This document shows, in pieces, positions 22,001-35,302 of a stretch of DNA of 64,000 nucleotides (position 1 is its first letter; each line of letters opens with the position of its first letter). The DNA comes from Notospermus geniculatus (lineage: Eukaryota; Nemertea; Pilidiophora; Heteronemertea; Lineidae). The translations under genes and the position numbers were made by a program. The notes below the pieces were generated by a model, which ran no database searches, had not been told where the DNA came from, and saw nothing but the letters and a program-made list of their open reading frames with translations. The DNA lies in NCBI GenBank assembly GCA_002633025.1, contig NMRB01000179.1:455078-519077 (forward strand), written 5' to 3'.

Positions 22001-25000
22001 AGCGTTTGTGTTTCTTTACTAATAACTCCATTCGTTCCTTGGATGCAGCAATTTTTTTTCGCAGCTCACTTTCACTTTCTGCAGGATTAGGAATATTATC
22101 ATCAGAAGTCAACTTTTTTTGTCTGTACGACTCTAAGGAAATTTTTGTTTTTTCCTTTGCTTTTCCAGTGGATTGACTTTTATCTGACATATTGCTTGCC
22201 TGCCTTTTTATAGTACTGTCCTTTATTACATCTGTCATGATTTGTGTACCCTTTTTGAGTTTGGATTCCCTCTGCTCTTCTGTTTTTTCATCACCACCAG
22301 CCTGCTCTCTCTCATCACATTTCATGCCCAAATTGTCTCCTTCTCCACATTTGACTCTGGACTTCTCATTCTCCAACTCCTTGTCATCTTTATCCACAGA
22401 ATTCTTTTTCTTAAACCTAAGTCCTTGTAAAGAACTACCAGTCATAGTCTTGGGATGAACTGGATCATTCAGATAACCACTGAAATAGGCTTTCATCATG
22501 CCATCACTCTTATTTTCAGCAGAAACAGCAGTCGTACTTGATATCTCTTTCCCAGAGATACTGCACAATGAACCAATTGGTTTTGTTGCCAACAGCTTCT
22601 TAGTGACAGACTCCAAATCTTTTTGATCGTCAGACTTGACAACGAGTTCATTTTCCCCAAAAGACAGAGCAGGGACCGACCGACGCTTCTTTAAATGATT
22701 TTCCTGCTTATTTTCAAGTCCGGTCACACTAGCTGTCCGTGACCTCTTTCTCCCCTTGTGGTCCAATTCTTCATTCAACCATGTCTGCATCTCATCTCGA
22801 GATTCTACTTGTAATACCTCATGCAATGGCTTAGGCTTCGCACCTTCGGGGACCTTGCACACAACTTCCCCAGAATGTTTCTTTGATGAGCTTGAATGAG
22901 AAGATTCCAATACATCGGCTTCAACACAAGAAGACTTTGAAAGATGTTCAGAGTCCTTTTGCTTCAGTGATTCCCTCCTTTTGCCCATCTGTGCCTGATT
23001 TACAAGATTTTCTCCACATGACGACTTAGTCATTGAACCAGTACATCCTCTTTCACTTTCCTTTCGGGTTGTGTCAGACTTATTCTTTTCAGCTGGCTTT
23101 TGACTCCCCAGACCAGTTTTTCTATCTTCTGTGACTGTAGTGATCGATTTTTTACCATCAGCACTTTTCTTCTGACTCTTCAACTCTGGCTTTACATTTT
23201 CATCTGACCCGTGAGTTACTCGGTCATTCTTTTTACCATTGTTGGATGTTATCTTTGAAGAATCCAGCTCTTTATTCTTAGCCTTCTTTTTACTGGTGTG
23301 CCCTTTCGAATCAGGCTTGTCTCTCTCAGACACACTGTCATTCACACTGTCATTCTCACTGACATGAAGTTTACTAGTCGGCATTGAGTTGGGCGTGCTA
23401 TAATCAGACCTTTGGGAACTGGCCAACTTTTCATTCCTTGAAGAATTTTCAGCAGCCGACTCCACATTTTTTAGTTCAAGAGGATTTTCAGTCCTTTGGT
23501 CCGAACTTGTATCAGCACATATCTGTTGAAGAGGATTTTCAGTCCTTTGGTCTAAACTTGTATCAGCAGATATCTGTTGAAGAGGATTTTCAGTCCTTTG
23601 GTCTAAACTTGTATCAGCACATATCTGTTGAAGAGGATTTTCAGTCCTTTGGTCCAAACTTGTATCAGCAGATATCTGTTGAAGAGGATTTTCAGTCCTT
23701 TGGTCCGAATTTGTATCAACATGTATCTGAAGAGTATCAGGACCTGATGTTGAAATTTCTGCAGGCATCTCATCAACGCAATGCTGAACCTGATTTTGAG
23801 TCCTGGAAACTGTGGTTCTGTTTTCAACACCGGAAGAACCAGGATATGTGCTGCTACAACCACCCTCTCCCTCCACAATGAGTTTTAAAGCCTCTGGCAA
23901 AGTTACAGATTCTTCCTTGTCTTCAACTCCTCTTTGAGTCTGGGAACAAAGCTCCATGTCCAGCTTTTTATCTTCGATGTTCTGGTGCAAAGTCAGTGAA
24001 TCAGAAACTTGCTTTATTACAGTGTCATGAGTTCTCAATTCAGATTCCCGACTTTCAATTGTTTTTTCAGACTCTGCTGCATTTGGTTTACCCTCTGCAT
24101 GCTCCAATGGTTGCATTTCCTTTTCAACTGCCTGAAGTGTAACGGACTCAGACTTCTGGCTTTCTGATTTGACAGCAGTTTGATTTGCATGTACTTGGCG
24201 TTTACTTGGTGAAACAGTATTATTGCCAATGTTACTTCCAGGCTCACTCCTTGAAACATGCACTGTTTGATCAGCAACAGACTGTTTATTAGCTATTGCA
24301 CCATTCCTGGGCGCGGCAGCCTGACTTTCCTGCCCTGCCGCAAAGGTTCCCTTTTTGTGTTGCCCAGGAGAAGCCGCAACGCTTGGTGGGTGGTTTCTCC
24401 CCCGACCTATAAAACCTTTTGAAGCAGACAGGTCATCATTCTGTTTGAGTCTTTCTTTGGACAATGACTGCAAACTGCCTCTTGGGCTATTGTGCCCAGG
24501 TCTCCTACGACCTCTACCTCTCGGATGGCCATCCCCAGGGGAGTGACGTGGAATTCTCTCTTCTGATCTAGCTGCCCCAGCAGGTGGACCTCTGCTGGGA
24601 GTACCTTGGACTGGACGAGCCACTGGATCTGTCTCAAAAGACGGACCATGGTGAACTTCCTCACCTCTAAAAAGACGCTGGAACCACTCGTCCCATTTCC
24701 AATGACCTGTAGGTGGGGACTTTGCACGGGCATGGAACCTATCATCTGGAGGTTGATCATGGCGTACTGGAAGATCTCTGGCGAGGGAAGGCTGCAGCCA
24801 ATGTCTGCGAATGGCTTCATGGTCAGGGGATCTCAGATCAATTCTCGGATGTGCTGTGTGGAAATCATCTTCAGCTGGTCGAATAGGTCGGGGGAAGTCA
24901 AATGGCACAAACCGATCTGGGTAACGAGGTGGGGAGCCATCCCTGGCAAACCATGGATTCATGTTCAAATTTCTGTAATCTTCAGGTGAAGGAAAACGTC

Positions 25001-28000
25001 TTCGTGAGCTCTCTCTATCACTGTGGAAAGTATCAATAGAGTAAGGTCTCCAGTAGTCGTGAAACCAGTCATCCCGATAATGGTCAGGTGGAGGTAAGTG
25101 CTTGGGCAAAAAATCTTCACGTCTCCACAAATCACGCCTATGATCATGATAATGCTCAGGCGAGGGGAACCGCCTGCGTGGGATCTCTCCGTCAACTTCC
25201 CTAGAATAAGGCCTCCAAGGATCCTGGTAATGATCTTCATGATGAGGACGGGGTATATGAGATTCACTGCTCCGCAACCACTCCATCACAAACCGATAAT
25301 GTTCTGTACGATCAGCGGAATTCTCCCTGCTCTTCCTTATATCCATGTCATCATTTGAATACCGCCTTGATTTAGAGCTTGCAGCTAAATGACTCTCCTT
25401 ACCACGCCTAGAATACGGACTTTTCTTTGGTGAATTAGGTTTTCTTCTCTTTGGCCCTAATTTTGGCGATTCATGCGTATTAGAGTAGTTGATATATGCA
25501 GGTTCCTCGTTCTGAAGCTCATCCAGAGTTTTCACCTCAAAATGATACACGCCTTCGCTATCACCTTTCTGGGGTCCACCATTTCCATCCTTGACTTCAG
25601 TTTCTGTCAGTTTACTAGACTCCACCTCAGCTACTTTATCTTTACTTGTCTTTGAACCTTTGAAATTGCTGGACTTTTCTGCCTTCGAATCTGAATGCTT
25701 TTCTGATCCCAATTCGCCAGCGGTTACAGATGACAATGGAGTTTTTTCAACTGTTACGGACTCTAATTTATCACCAGAATCCTTCGATGTTGCATTCGTT
25801 TTAACTGCATCACATCTAAAATTCTCACCAGACACCATGGTAGATACTACAGCACTTTTAGTGAAGTCTGGATTCTGAGCAGTAACTCTACGAGCGCTAA
25901 TACTCCTTTCCTCTCCATCTTTTGAATGTTCCCCACCAATATCTTGGTTTCTGCAATCTTTTTCTGATGAACCAGATGCTGCCAGCTGAGTACTTAAACC
26001 CGTTGGTGTTTCACATGACAAGCACCCCTCCTCTTTCTCTAACCGATTCAGGTCCTCTTCCAACCTCATCATTTCTTCCTCCTCTCCGACTTCAATCCCC
26101 TCGGTAATATTACTCAAGCTAGAATGATCACTGTCACTGTCTTCTGCGCTGTTGCTGCTGCTGCTGCTGCTGCTGCCCTTGAAATACTCTGCTAAAGCAA
26201 GAACTAACGCACCGTCACACTCCCCATCCGACTCATCCGAATCACTCCAACCAAGATTGGATTTTTCTGCTTCTTCTTCCATTACAAGTGACGACCTGCC
26301 TTCATCCATCTCCTCCTCACTATCATCACCATCTTCATCATCTTCATCTCCATCATAACCACGTTGTGACAATGCTGGGCTGGCAACTGACTGCAGACAA
26401 CTGCGGGTTAAATCTTCTATCGATGGGTGATTAGTTGATACCACATTCGGAGATGAGTTGTTTCTCTCAACATGCTCCGTGATATTACTACTTTCACTCG
26501 CAACAGTTTCCCCAGATTCACCGCTATTTTGTCCTTCCGTGTTCTGATGTTCACACCCCTGCCCAATTTCTGAAATAGGTTCGGTACCACTGCTTGACAC
26601 GGTCACGGGATCAATCTGCTCCGTTTTTTCCTTTTCCATTGGCCCGGATGACCCAGGCAGCAAATCTTTCCAATTCAAGCATAGATCTGATTGTGACGGT
26701 TCTATCTTTGCTGCAAGTTCATCTGATGCTGAGAGTTTTGAGTCAAATACTTCGACCTGTTCATCAACATCGAATGAACCGGTAGCCCCGGACAAACGAG
26801 TGTCATCCTCAGGTTCAGTAGCAGAGGGTGGAACACTGCAAGATTCACCACATTGTCTGACAATCGGATCACTTTCAGCAACCTGCACATGCCTCATGTT
26901 AGAAACATCCAATTCATTACTAGGCCCAGTATTGTCCCTGTTATTGACAGAATCAGAGTCCAAACTACTTCCACTTTCCGGCTGTACAACCTGAGCATCT
27001 CCATTTCCACCTGCCCCTGATACTTTGTTCAAAGGAACCGGCTCAGCCTCNCTTCCGTGTTCTGATGTTCACACCCCTGCCCAATTTCTGAAATAGGTTC
27101 GGTACCACTGCTTGACACGGTCACGGGATCAATCTGCTCCGTTTTTTCCTTTTCCATTGGCCCGGATGACTCAGGCAGCAAATCTTTCCAATTCAAGCAT
27201 AGATCTGATTGTGACGGTTCTATCTTTGCTGCAAGTTCATCTGATTCTGAGAGTTTTGAGTCAAATACTTCGACCTGTTCATCAACATCGAATGAACCGG
27301 TAGCCCCGGACAAATGAGTGTCATCCTCAGGTTCAGTAGCAGAGGGTAGAACACTGCAAGATTCACCACAGTTTCTGACAATCGGATCACTTGCAGCAAC
27401 CTGCGCATGCCTCATGTTAGAAACATCCAATTCATTACTAGGCCCAGTATTGTCCCTGTTATTGACAGAATCAGAGTCCAAACTACTTCCACTTTCCGGC
27501 TGTACAACCTGAGCATCTCCATTTCCACCTGCCCCTGCTACTTTGTTCAAAGGAACCGGCTCAGCCTCTGCACCACTTCCACTTTCCGGCTGTACGACCT
27601 GAATATCTACACTTTCCCCTGCTCTGTCCACTTCAGTCAAAGTAACAGAATCAGAAATTGCATGACTTCCACTTTCCATCTGCACGACTCGAGCATCTAC
27701 TGGTATATTTTTCTCTGCCCCTTCCACTTTTTTCGAAGTAACCGTGTCAGAATCCACAGTACTTTCAATTTCTGGCTGTTCAACCTGAGTATCTAAATTT
27801 TCTCCAGCCTTTTCCATTTCGTTCAAAGTAACAGAGTCAGAATTCACACTACTTTCACCTTCCAGCTGCATAACCTGGGCATCTGCTTTTTCCCCAGGTC
27901 TTCCCATTTTGTCTGAAGTAAAAGATTCAACAGCATTTTCATTCTCCAAGATGGGACTGGACAATGAATCATCATCACAGACATTGTCATTTGCATAGTT

Positions 28001-31000
28001 GTCCACAACGTCAGACTTTTCCTCACCATCAACAATTGACACATTCTGAGTCAGTTTTCCTTCATTTGGACTGGAGCTAATCTCATTCAAATCTGTCAAT
28101 GATGTATCTTCGATATGATCACCGGATTCCAAGGTTTCCTTGGTATCCATGCTACCGTCATTTCTCGCACTCACACAGCAAGGTTCTTGCAGTTCTGCCT
28201 CACTTTCAGTTAAATGTTGCGTATTCTCTTCCTGTTTTTCTAATGACTGAGATTGTGACTCTTTTTGCACATGAGACTCTGACATGAACCCACGTGATTC
28301 AATTCTTTCTTTGACATGGCTGGATTCGACTTTTTCACTGGAAGCAAGGAGGAAACACTCAGTCTTTTCATTCCCACCTCCATCAGAATTTGCACCTATG
28401 GCTATGGTATTTTTCTCTGTAAAGTTATTTGCTGCCATCACGTCAGTACCATCAACCGTAGTCTGGATCTGCTCTCCAAGACCACTGCTGGATCTAACTT
28501 CAATATTTGCTGCTTTTACACTTTTTTCAGCACTGTCCGTTTCCTCTTCATGAAAATCCATCTCAGAATCTCTTTCAACAAGTGCTGCACTAATATCCAA
28601 CGGAGAAGCTGCCAAATCAGAGTTAAGTATTTTGTTGTGAGAAAAACGTTCATTCTGTGAGGAATTAGCTGCAGATGATTGTGACGCCGCTGATTGCGAA
28701 CTTTCTGTTCTCCTTCTTATCTTTGGCATCATTCTATTCCTACGTGGCTGGTGGGTTATTTCAGGTAAAGAATCGTCACTAGACTCGTAAGTGGGGAGAC
28801 TCTTCAGACCCGTATCACCAAATAATTCTTCATCATCATCCTCCTCCTCTTCTTCCTCCTCACTTTCAATGGGCAGGTACATTTCATCACAACCCTGTAC
28901 ATTTCCTGCTTTTCCAAGGTCACTTTCAGCAGGCGTTGATTCCTTTTCAGGTTCAGGTTCAGCAGAAGAGTCGTCCTTTTCAGGTCCAGGTTCAGCAGAA
29001 GATTCTTGTTCATGATTGCCATTTGATGCCGACAGATCATCTGACACTGAGCCCATTGCTGGGACAATACTAACTGGCAACTTGGGCAAAGTTTGATTTC
29101 CGGCATTGTTTGGAACTTTTGCATTTCTCTTTACAATTCCTGACGAACTGTCTTCACCAACAGTGAGACCAACCTGCTGCTTGCTGATATTCCTATCCTT
29201 ATCAGGCTCATCCTGAATGTCTGAACTGTTTCTCTTCAGCCGAAGGAATTCCTGAGTACCGTCATTCATTCTATTGTTATCATTAGACAGGCTGGGACAC
29301 GGCGAATTTGAAAGCAACCCTGACCTACCTGGCGTAGAGGGAGGTGTAATATCAACAACATTATCAAGGTAACTCAGCCTGCTATATATGGGCAACACAG
29401 CATTTTCAGGTCTACGTGGCGAACTAGGACAGGCGGCTGTATTTAAAACATTTTGGTTAATGGCACTTTGCTCTGGCACTGTTGATTTGTCCCGCCCGAA
29501 TACATCATCAGCAATTGGTTTTTGTGCAGTCAGGGAGCAGGTAGTGTGTTCTCCACCTGCAGGTGTGAAATCACGGGTTGTCCTATTCAAAGCATTATTG
29601 TGAGCGGAATTTTGCTGTGACATTTCTGATTTGTACTGCCTGAATACATCATCAGTGGTGGGTTTTTCTGCAGTCTGAGAGCAGGTTGTGAGTTCTTCAC
29701 CTGCGGGTGTGAGATCACAGGTTCTCGTGTTCAAAGTCTTCTGGCTGGTGGCACTTTGCCCTGACACTGTTGATTTGTACTGCCTGAATTTATCACTAGC
29801 GGTGTGTTCTTGTGCAGTCTGAGAGCAGGTAGCCTGTTCTCCACCTGCAGGTGTCAGATCAGAGGTTGTCGTATTCAAAGCATCCTGGTTGGTTGCACTT
29901 TGCTGTGATAATTTGTCATGCCTGAATACATCACCAGCGGTTGATTCTTGTGTAGTCTGCGAGCAGGTAGCCGGTTCTCCATTCGCGGGTCCGAGATAAT
30001 TACGCTCGTCAGGTTTGTTACCGGTCGGAACGGATAGCTGGATATTTGAAGTGACCGGACCTGGTACTGAATTACTCCCACTTGGTGCACTCAGATCCGA
30101 ACCAGGGCAAGAGGATTTACTCCCAGCCTCCAAATCTTTTGATTTCTTCCCCTCCTGCTCTTGAACCACGGACTGTTTCATTTTATCAATCTCTTCAGGA
30201 CTCATTACTCTTGTGCAGTATTCGTACCAGTAATGTACATCTTCCTCCTCCATAATGATATAAGCAGCTGGATTCTCATCTTCATGCTCACTGCAGGAGG
30301 ACACATCATCAAAATCTGACAATTCATAGAATTCGATTGCCTCTTTGATAAGTTCTCTCTCATATTCAGGATCAGGAACCAGTTCCGTTATCATTTGACG
30401 ATCGACGTCAGCATTTGAGGCCTTACCATCAACCATGCCACATGTGTTGGAAAGAGAATTATCTGGTGTTACCTTAACATGTGCTTGGACATTGCCATCA
30501 GAGGCCTCAACACCAGGAAAGTTATTGGACTCAAAACTGACATGACTAGACTGACATAAATTTGGTTCTCTGGCGATGTGACGCTCAGCATCACCAGAAC
30601 ATGCTGATTTATGACTAGACATGCCAGTCCTATCCTGCGTCTGATTTCCGTCCCCAGAAACCTGCAAAGAACTGGCTTGCATTACATTTGATGGAGATGA
30701 AATTGGTACTGGCTCTGGATTGGGTCGTTGATGATTTTGACTATGAGACGACGACGACCTAATGGATGCCCTACGATTCTGACTACCCATCCTTTGAGGA
30801 ACACCTTCCGCATGTTCACTCACTTCAGCAGATGCATTTTCTCTGCTCACCTGTTTTGTCAATCTTTTTTCTAGTTCCTTTCTAGCCTCAATATCTTTCC
30901 GCTCAGCAATTTCTTCCTTCAAAGTCAAAGTCAGTTTTGCCATTTCATCAATGGTGTCAGAATAATGAGCTATCTTATTCAATGGAATAAGGTCCGAACC

Positions 31001-32179
31001 CTCTTTCTCATCATGAAGATGAATTAACAAAGCCTGCATTTTATCTTCTAAAATCTGTAGTAGTTCCTCAAGTTTTTCCAACGACATGCCTTTTTTTAAG
31101 TTCTTTATGTCATCTCGGAGTCTTGTAAGCACTGCTGATGATCCACAGTCACCGAGACGGGAATTTTCACTCACCTGTGGGGTGCTTGCTCTTGACCTTG
31201 AACTACATGTACCAACAACTCCAGATGTCTCAGGCTGCGAATGTTCTTCAACTACTTGTTGTCCACCTTGAAACTTTCCTTGGTGACTTCTTGAAGTAGG
31301 AGATGGAGCAGTACCTGCTAATGGATCTTCAGGTTGGTTGTTTGAATGGATACTTGAAGTCCTGCTAGGAGCTCTTTGCAATGGTATTGATCCAGAAGGT
31401 GAATGAAGACATGGACTGCGAATTGGCACAGGGGTTTCAGTGGGAAAAGGGGCACTCCCTGGACTTCGCTGTGGGACTAGTCCTGGGCTAGATATTGGAG
31501 CACTTCTTGGTCTTTGCACGGGGCCAGTGCCTGGGCAAGCATCAGGAATTCCTGACGTTTGCGATTCAAGAGTCTGTCTTCGATTAGTAGTCTGCCTTCT
31601 CGGTAGCAAAATTTGATCTAACACGTCACCGTCGGAATCATTCAGAAGAGTCCTAAGAAGTGACCTCTGATTTGGTTGCTCTTGCTGTAAATGATGCTGA
31701 TCTGAGTGTGAACTGACTCGACTTGAATTAGCAAGTTGTGAGATTTCACTAAGAACTGGCTGCACATGTTGAAATCCTCCTGACAAATGCCCGGCAATTA
31801 TGCGTCGATATTCTCTCTCCAAACGATCTTTATTTTTTACTTGACCAGTTTGTGGCACAGACGACTGAACTGCACTTGGAGCTGTCTGTGTCACATTCCA
31901 AGGAACCGGATATGCCTGAGGGGTACTTTGGGCACCGCCATGCCAAATAGAACCTTCATTGGTAAGTATCATTCGTTGTTGAACTTCTTGGTTGACATGG
32001 ATTGGAGTTTGTCCGTAAATTATGGATTGCTGATGGGTGCCCTGTCTGCTATTCCCGGTAACATGGCCAGAATTCGAATTGTGGGACACATCCCGAGTCC
32101 AGTTTTGAGTTGGAGCACCCACTAACTGGCCTGAATGACCAGTAGCATTGGCTGCTGGTTGATTGCGGGCAGTAGTGGC

Positions 32180-32210
<31 letters not shown>

Positions 32211-32401
32211 TGCATCAGGTAGTTCATCAACTGCGCCTGAGTCCATTGCTGTTGGGAGTCAAACGTGGGTTGAGATACCTGTTGCCACGGCATCTGCTGA
32301 GCCTGTATCCATGATGGGTTTTCATTCAACCCACGCTGAGGTCTTTGGTTGTGCGAGTAGTTTGCCTGTTGGTTGTTTTGCCATTGTCTGTTGTTATCCA
32401 T
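19081..32401 (-). CDS. giant Q-rich/acidic/RS-rich protein, single coding exon
   Basis: I do not recognise this protein. The minus strand is open from the ATG at 32401 to 27052. The 517 bases 26534-27050 are then repeated across the N at 27051. Resuming at 26533 the frame continues to 19081, and the last codons and stop are seen in the copy at 13625-13619. The lengths sum to 12,810 nt (4,270 codons) in one frame with no intron. A splice acceptor (CTTTTTCCAG) ends five bases before the ATG, implying an upstream 5' UTR exon. In order: a Q-rich N-terminus with about 12 Q; likely coiled coil near residues 430-515; a conserved-looking acidic block near 675-745 (DPEYERELIKEAIEFYELSD); four degenerate 46-49-residue repeats near 800-990; about five repeats of about 33 residues near 1500-1640; a polyserine/acidic tract; Y/H/R/P-rich repeats; a 51-bp coding minisatellite; K-rich and RS-rich stretches (SRSRSRSRDR); and a WDNPNAF-containing C-terminal part. 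RS and low-complexity composition suggests a nuclear or splicing-speckle protein, by inference only. Confidence 0.75.
23481..23735 (-). repeat. 51-bp coding minisatellite, 5 units
   Basis: Units start at 23481, 23532, 23583, 23634 and 23685. Each encodes 17 residues of the pattern DQRTENPLQQI(S/C)ADTS. Ser and Cys alternate, giving a 102-bp higher-order unit. Confidence 0.9.
27051..27051. other. single-N join with 517-bp overlap
   Basis: 26534-27050 and 27052-27568 are near-identical direct repeats within the giant gene. Removing one copy keeps the reading frame open, so this looks like an unmerged scaffold overlap. Confidence 0.85.
29420..29995 (-). repeat. coding repeat, four units of 46-49 residues
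   Basis: The minus-strand protein repeats a pattern like LTPAGGEQATCSQTAQ…FRQYKS…QSA…LNT. Unit spacing at DNA level is about 146, 143 and 139 bp. The copies are diverged, so the expansion is old. Confidence 0.75.
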
Positions 32402-32410
32402 TGTTTCTGG

Positions 32411-33536
32411 AAAAAGAACGGGGATTGAGTAAATACTAAGGAAATCTTGTTAAGACTGCAATTATGCAGCTTAAAGCGAATCGATAGCGGATTTTGTTTA
32501 CATTTGGCGGGTGTTTGTAAACACAAAATTCAGCCAATCAAAATGCACGAAAATTTCTTTGTTGACATTCTGGAGAAGTTTGTTTACATTTTTTCCTGAA
32601 AATTCGTCTCCTTTCAAATTCTATTTCTAAATCAAATTTTTTCGCTTTCGATTCGCTTTAAGGCAGGGATCGCGTTAAGGTGCGTCCATGCGTCCCTGGA
32701 CGCATGAAATCAACTTCAGACGCAAATTGAGAAAAAAAGTTTCCTGCAAAAACGTCCTCCTGAGATATTCAGGACGCAACGTAAGACACCTAATTTTTTC
32801 ATTCTTGCAATTGAAAAACGTCCATGCCAATATGGCCGTATGAATTTTTAGGATCTATGAGGAAAAAACGCCCCCTTAGGCCTATTGACGCCGTCTCTGC
32901 ATTACCACCCGCACTGTCAACATATCTCTTCATATTTGCTGGTCTTCCCTGCAAAAGAGTCCATTTAGTTGGACTCATGGGAATCGAATTTGGACTCCTC
33001 ATTTTCAAGCAATCTGACGCAAAAAGAGTCCACTTGAAAAAAATGGACTCATAAAAAAAAATCCTTAATGCTACCACTGGATGGAAAACCGGACTTTTCA
33101 TTCTCATGGCCTAAATAGGGGAAGATGGGGGTACAGTGAGTCAGTGGCTATTTCTAGAAAGTGAAAGTAGGAAAATCCATCATGGCATGGGGCACAGTGG
33201 GTCATCTGATCATCCAAAGCAAATGGATCCCAACTGTGCCCCGGTGTATTTCAGCTATCACGACCACCTGATTCTTCACAATAAAATTGTTGATATGCAT
33301 GGAAGTTAGGAATAGGATACAGATGTTTTAATCTTTACCTCAGCAATATCTCACTGGGTAGAAATTTTTTACCTAAAGAACAACTACTAGGCCCCGACAT
33401 GTATTGTTTTAGGTTGGTTTATATAGGCCCTATGCCATATGGGGGCCTTTGTCAGAGACAGAGTGCAATGGAAGTTGTAATGTCAATGACGTTTCTGTTG
33501 CTTCCTTGATTACTGTGTCCGAGGGGGTGACCCAGT
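32411..33536. other. region upstream of the giant gene
   Basis: It should hold the non-coding first exon and promoter of the giant gene, which I cannot place. Short frames on both strands around 32800-33107 have no recognisable features. Confidence 0.4.
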
Positions 33537-34330
33537 GTTATGTCGGCAACACGGCCGCCCCTATACCATTGGCACCTCATTTTTAAACCTGCATTGCTTC
33601 ATTTCTGAGCAATCGTGGAAAAGAAGATTCGTGACCCACTGCCCCCTACATCATGTAGGCCTACATCATGTAGGCTGACTGCATGACATGCGTGCACATC
33701 CACCAATGCATTGCATACAGATAGAATGCATTTTTGAGTTTCTACATTGAGGTCGTCTATTTCATCTCTTCCAGTGAGCAAATGCGCGCGAATTATCAAT
33801 CAAAGAATAATTACATTGTATAGCATCGCTAAGAGACCAATAAGTCACTAAATTCCGCGTTTACTGGTTACATTTCATTGACTTTGGAGAGATTTATTTT
33901 CAATGTTTTTGCACCTGTCGTCTAAAAATGAGAACTCGTTGTTGTCGTCGCAAAATGCACCGAGCACACCACAGCCGTGGGGATTCCGTAAAGACAGGGC
34001 TTTTGACACGGGAAACGACGACTGGCAACTGCTGGACCACAACTGTGCTCATTCCTTGCAAGGATTGCGCGGATTTGTGATTTAGATAATAAATACCACC
34101 TTTTCATGACCCAGGACCAGGTCTACTTCAAGTAGCACTCTGGTGGCAGTTACGCCTCCAGCACCGCTTGGAGGAATAAAACCTGTCAGGTTTATTCCTC
34201 CAAAGCCAGGCACCTCTCGAGTCGTCAGGGTTATTAGGGTCTTAGAGGAATTCCTCCAAGTTAGGGTTAAACCTGGATACATACCACCCCAACCATAACC
34301 CTTGACCCTAAGTTTAACTGTAATACCCAG

Positions 34331-34630
34331 GCCCGTAGGAGCCGGGGGGGGCGGGGGTCCCGCCCCCCCCCCCCACTTTTTTGCCCCAAAATACCTTGGC
34401 CCAAATGTCCATTTTATATGTCCATATTTTTGCTCTCAGATCCCAGGAAAATGCATCTAAAGCACATAAATTGTCAAATTTTTCTGGCGGAGGACCCCCA
34501 GACCCCCCTTTTGGCTTCCCACTTCCTTTTCCATGCTCAGCGCACTGTCGAGCTACGCCCCCTTTCTGTCAATCCTGGATCCGACCCTGCCAGGGCCCCT
34601 CCACTCATCAGAGGGCTGCTACGGGCCCGA
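34331..34630. mobile_element. GC-rich insertion with GCCCGTAG ends
   Basis: Begins GCCCGTAGGAGCCGGGG and ends GCTACGGGCC. The inside has long C and G runs and two CCCCCC-rich stretches. The mate reads through without it near 36425, so it is an insertion difference between the two versions. Confidence 0.6.
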
Positions 34631-34962
34631 TACCGGTAACCCTACTGATGACTCTCATGCTACTGATGACTCTCATGCACTACGTTTTTTGCCCACACCA
34701 TCATAAGAACAGAGGGGACTGCCCAATTTTCCAGCAACACAAGACATCAAGAGGAACTAAGATGACAAGGGGGTCTGTAGAGGGACACCAATTACATATA
34801 TTATGTAGCCCTCACTTCGGTGAAGTGATTGACTCAGGGACCTGGGGTAGTTGATCAATTAATTTAAATGAATGGACTAATTCAAAACATTAACAACCAG
34901 ACCCTTTATTGAAATGCTATATTTACAGTGATAAAATGCCGGATTTGTACGGTAAACCATTA

Positions 34963-35028
34963 TCATCTCTTCTGTATCATTCGGAGTTGTTTCCTCTTCA
35001 TCTTCTTAATTTTTCTTGTATCTTTGAT
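34963..35028 (-). pseudogene. CCDC86: duplicate last exon of CCDC86-like gene
   Basis: Same 66-bp exon as 36878-36813, with acceptor CTTTCAG and identical peptide IKDTRKIKKMKRKQLRMIQK. No other CCDC86 exon accompanies it in this block. It is the other version of the locus cut by the N at 35302. Confidence 0.75.
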
Positions 35029-35301
35029 CTGAAAGGATATTTTATACAAACTAATGACCGCAGGGCTCATGAAAAAAAAGATGGTGCCAGGTGAGGACAA
35101 TAGGTTACAATAATATCACATTTTGCAGGGTTGTAGTTCAGCCAAAACTCGCTGCCCCAGCAAAATAATTAATTCCAAGGTGGCCTACAATAATATTTGA
35201 CAAATAAACTAAACAGTCCACAAACCATTTCAGACTGATTATCCACACCAGACAGGTCCCCATAAGATTTAGCCATAATGATGATTGTGAAATGGAATTT
35301 T

Positions 35302-35302
35302 N
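35302..35302. other. single-N assembly join
   Basis: It ends block version 1; about 350 bases to the right of it have no mate in this window. Confidence 0.8.

Larger units (their letters stand above)
33537..35301. repeat. duplicated block, version 1 (mate 35653-37150)
   Basis: Direct duplicate of 35653-37150. It contains an extra copy of the last CCDC86 exon and an insertion at 34331-34630 that the mate lacks. The N at 35302 ends it. Confidence 0.8.

Noticed and set aside
20217-26994. Many plus-strand frames inside the giant gene
   Set aside because: They are shadows of the minus-strand coding frame caused by its biased codons and repeats.
32799-33107. Minus-strand frame of about 100 residues upstream of the giant gene
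   Set aside because: No family features, no splice context, and the region reads like repeat DNA.
34909-35094. Plus-strand frame also seen at 36759-36962
   Set aside because: It lies opposite the last CCDC86 exon, which has good splice sites and a family match on the minus strand.
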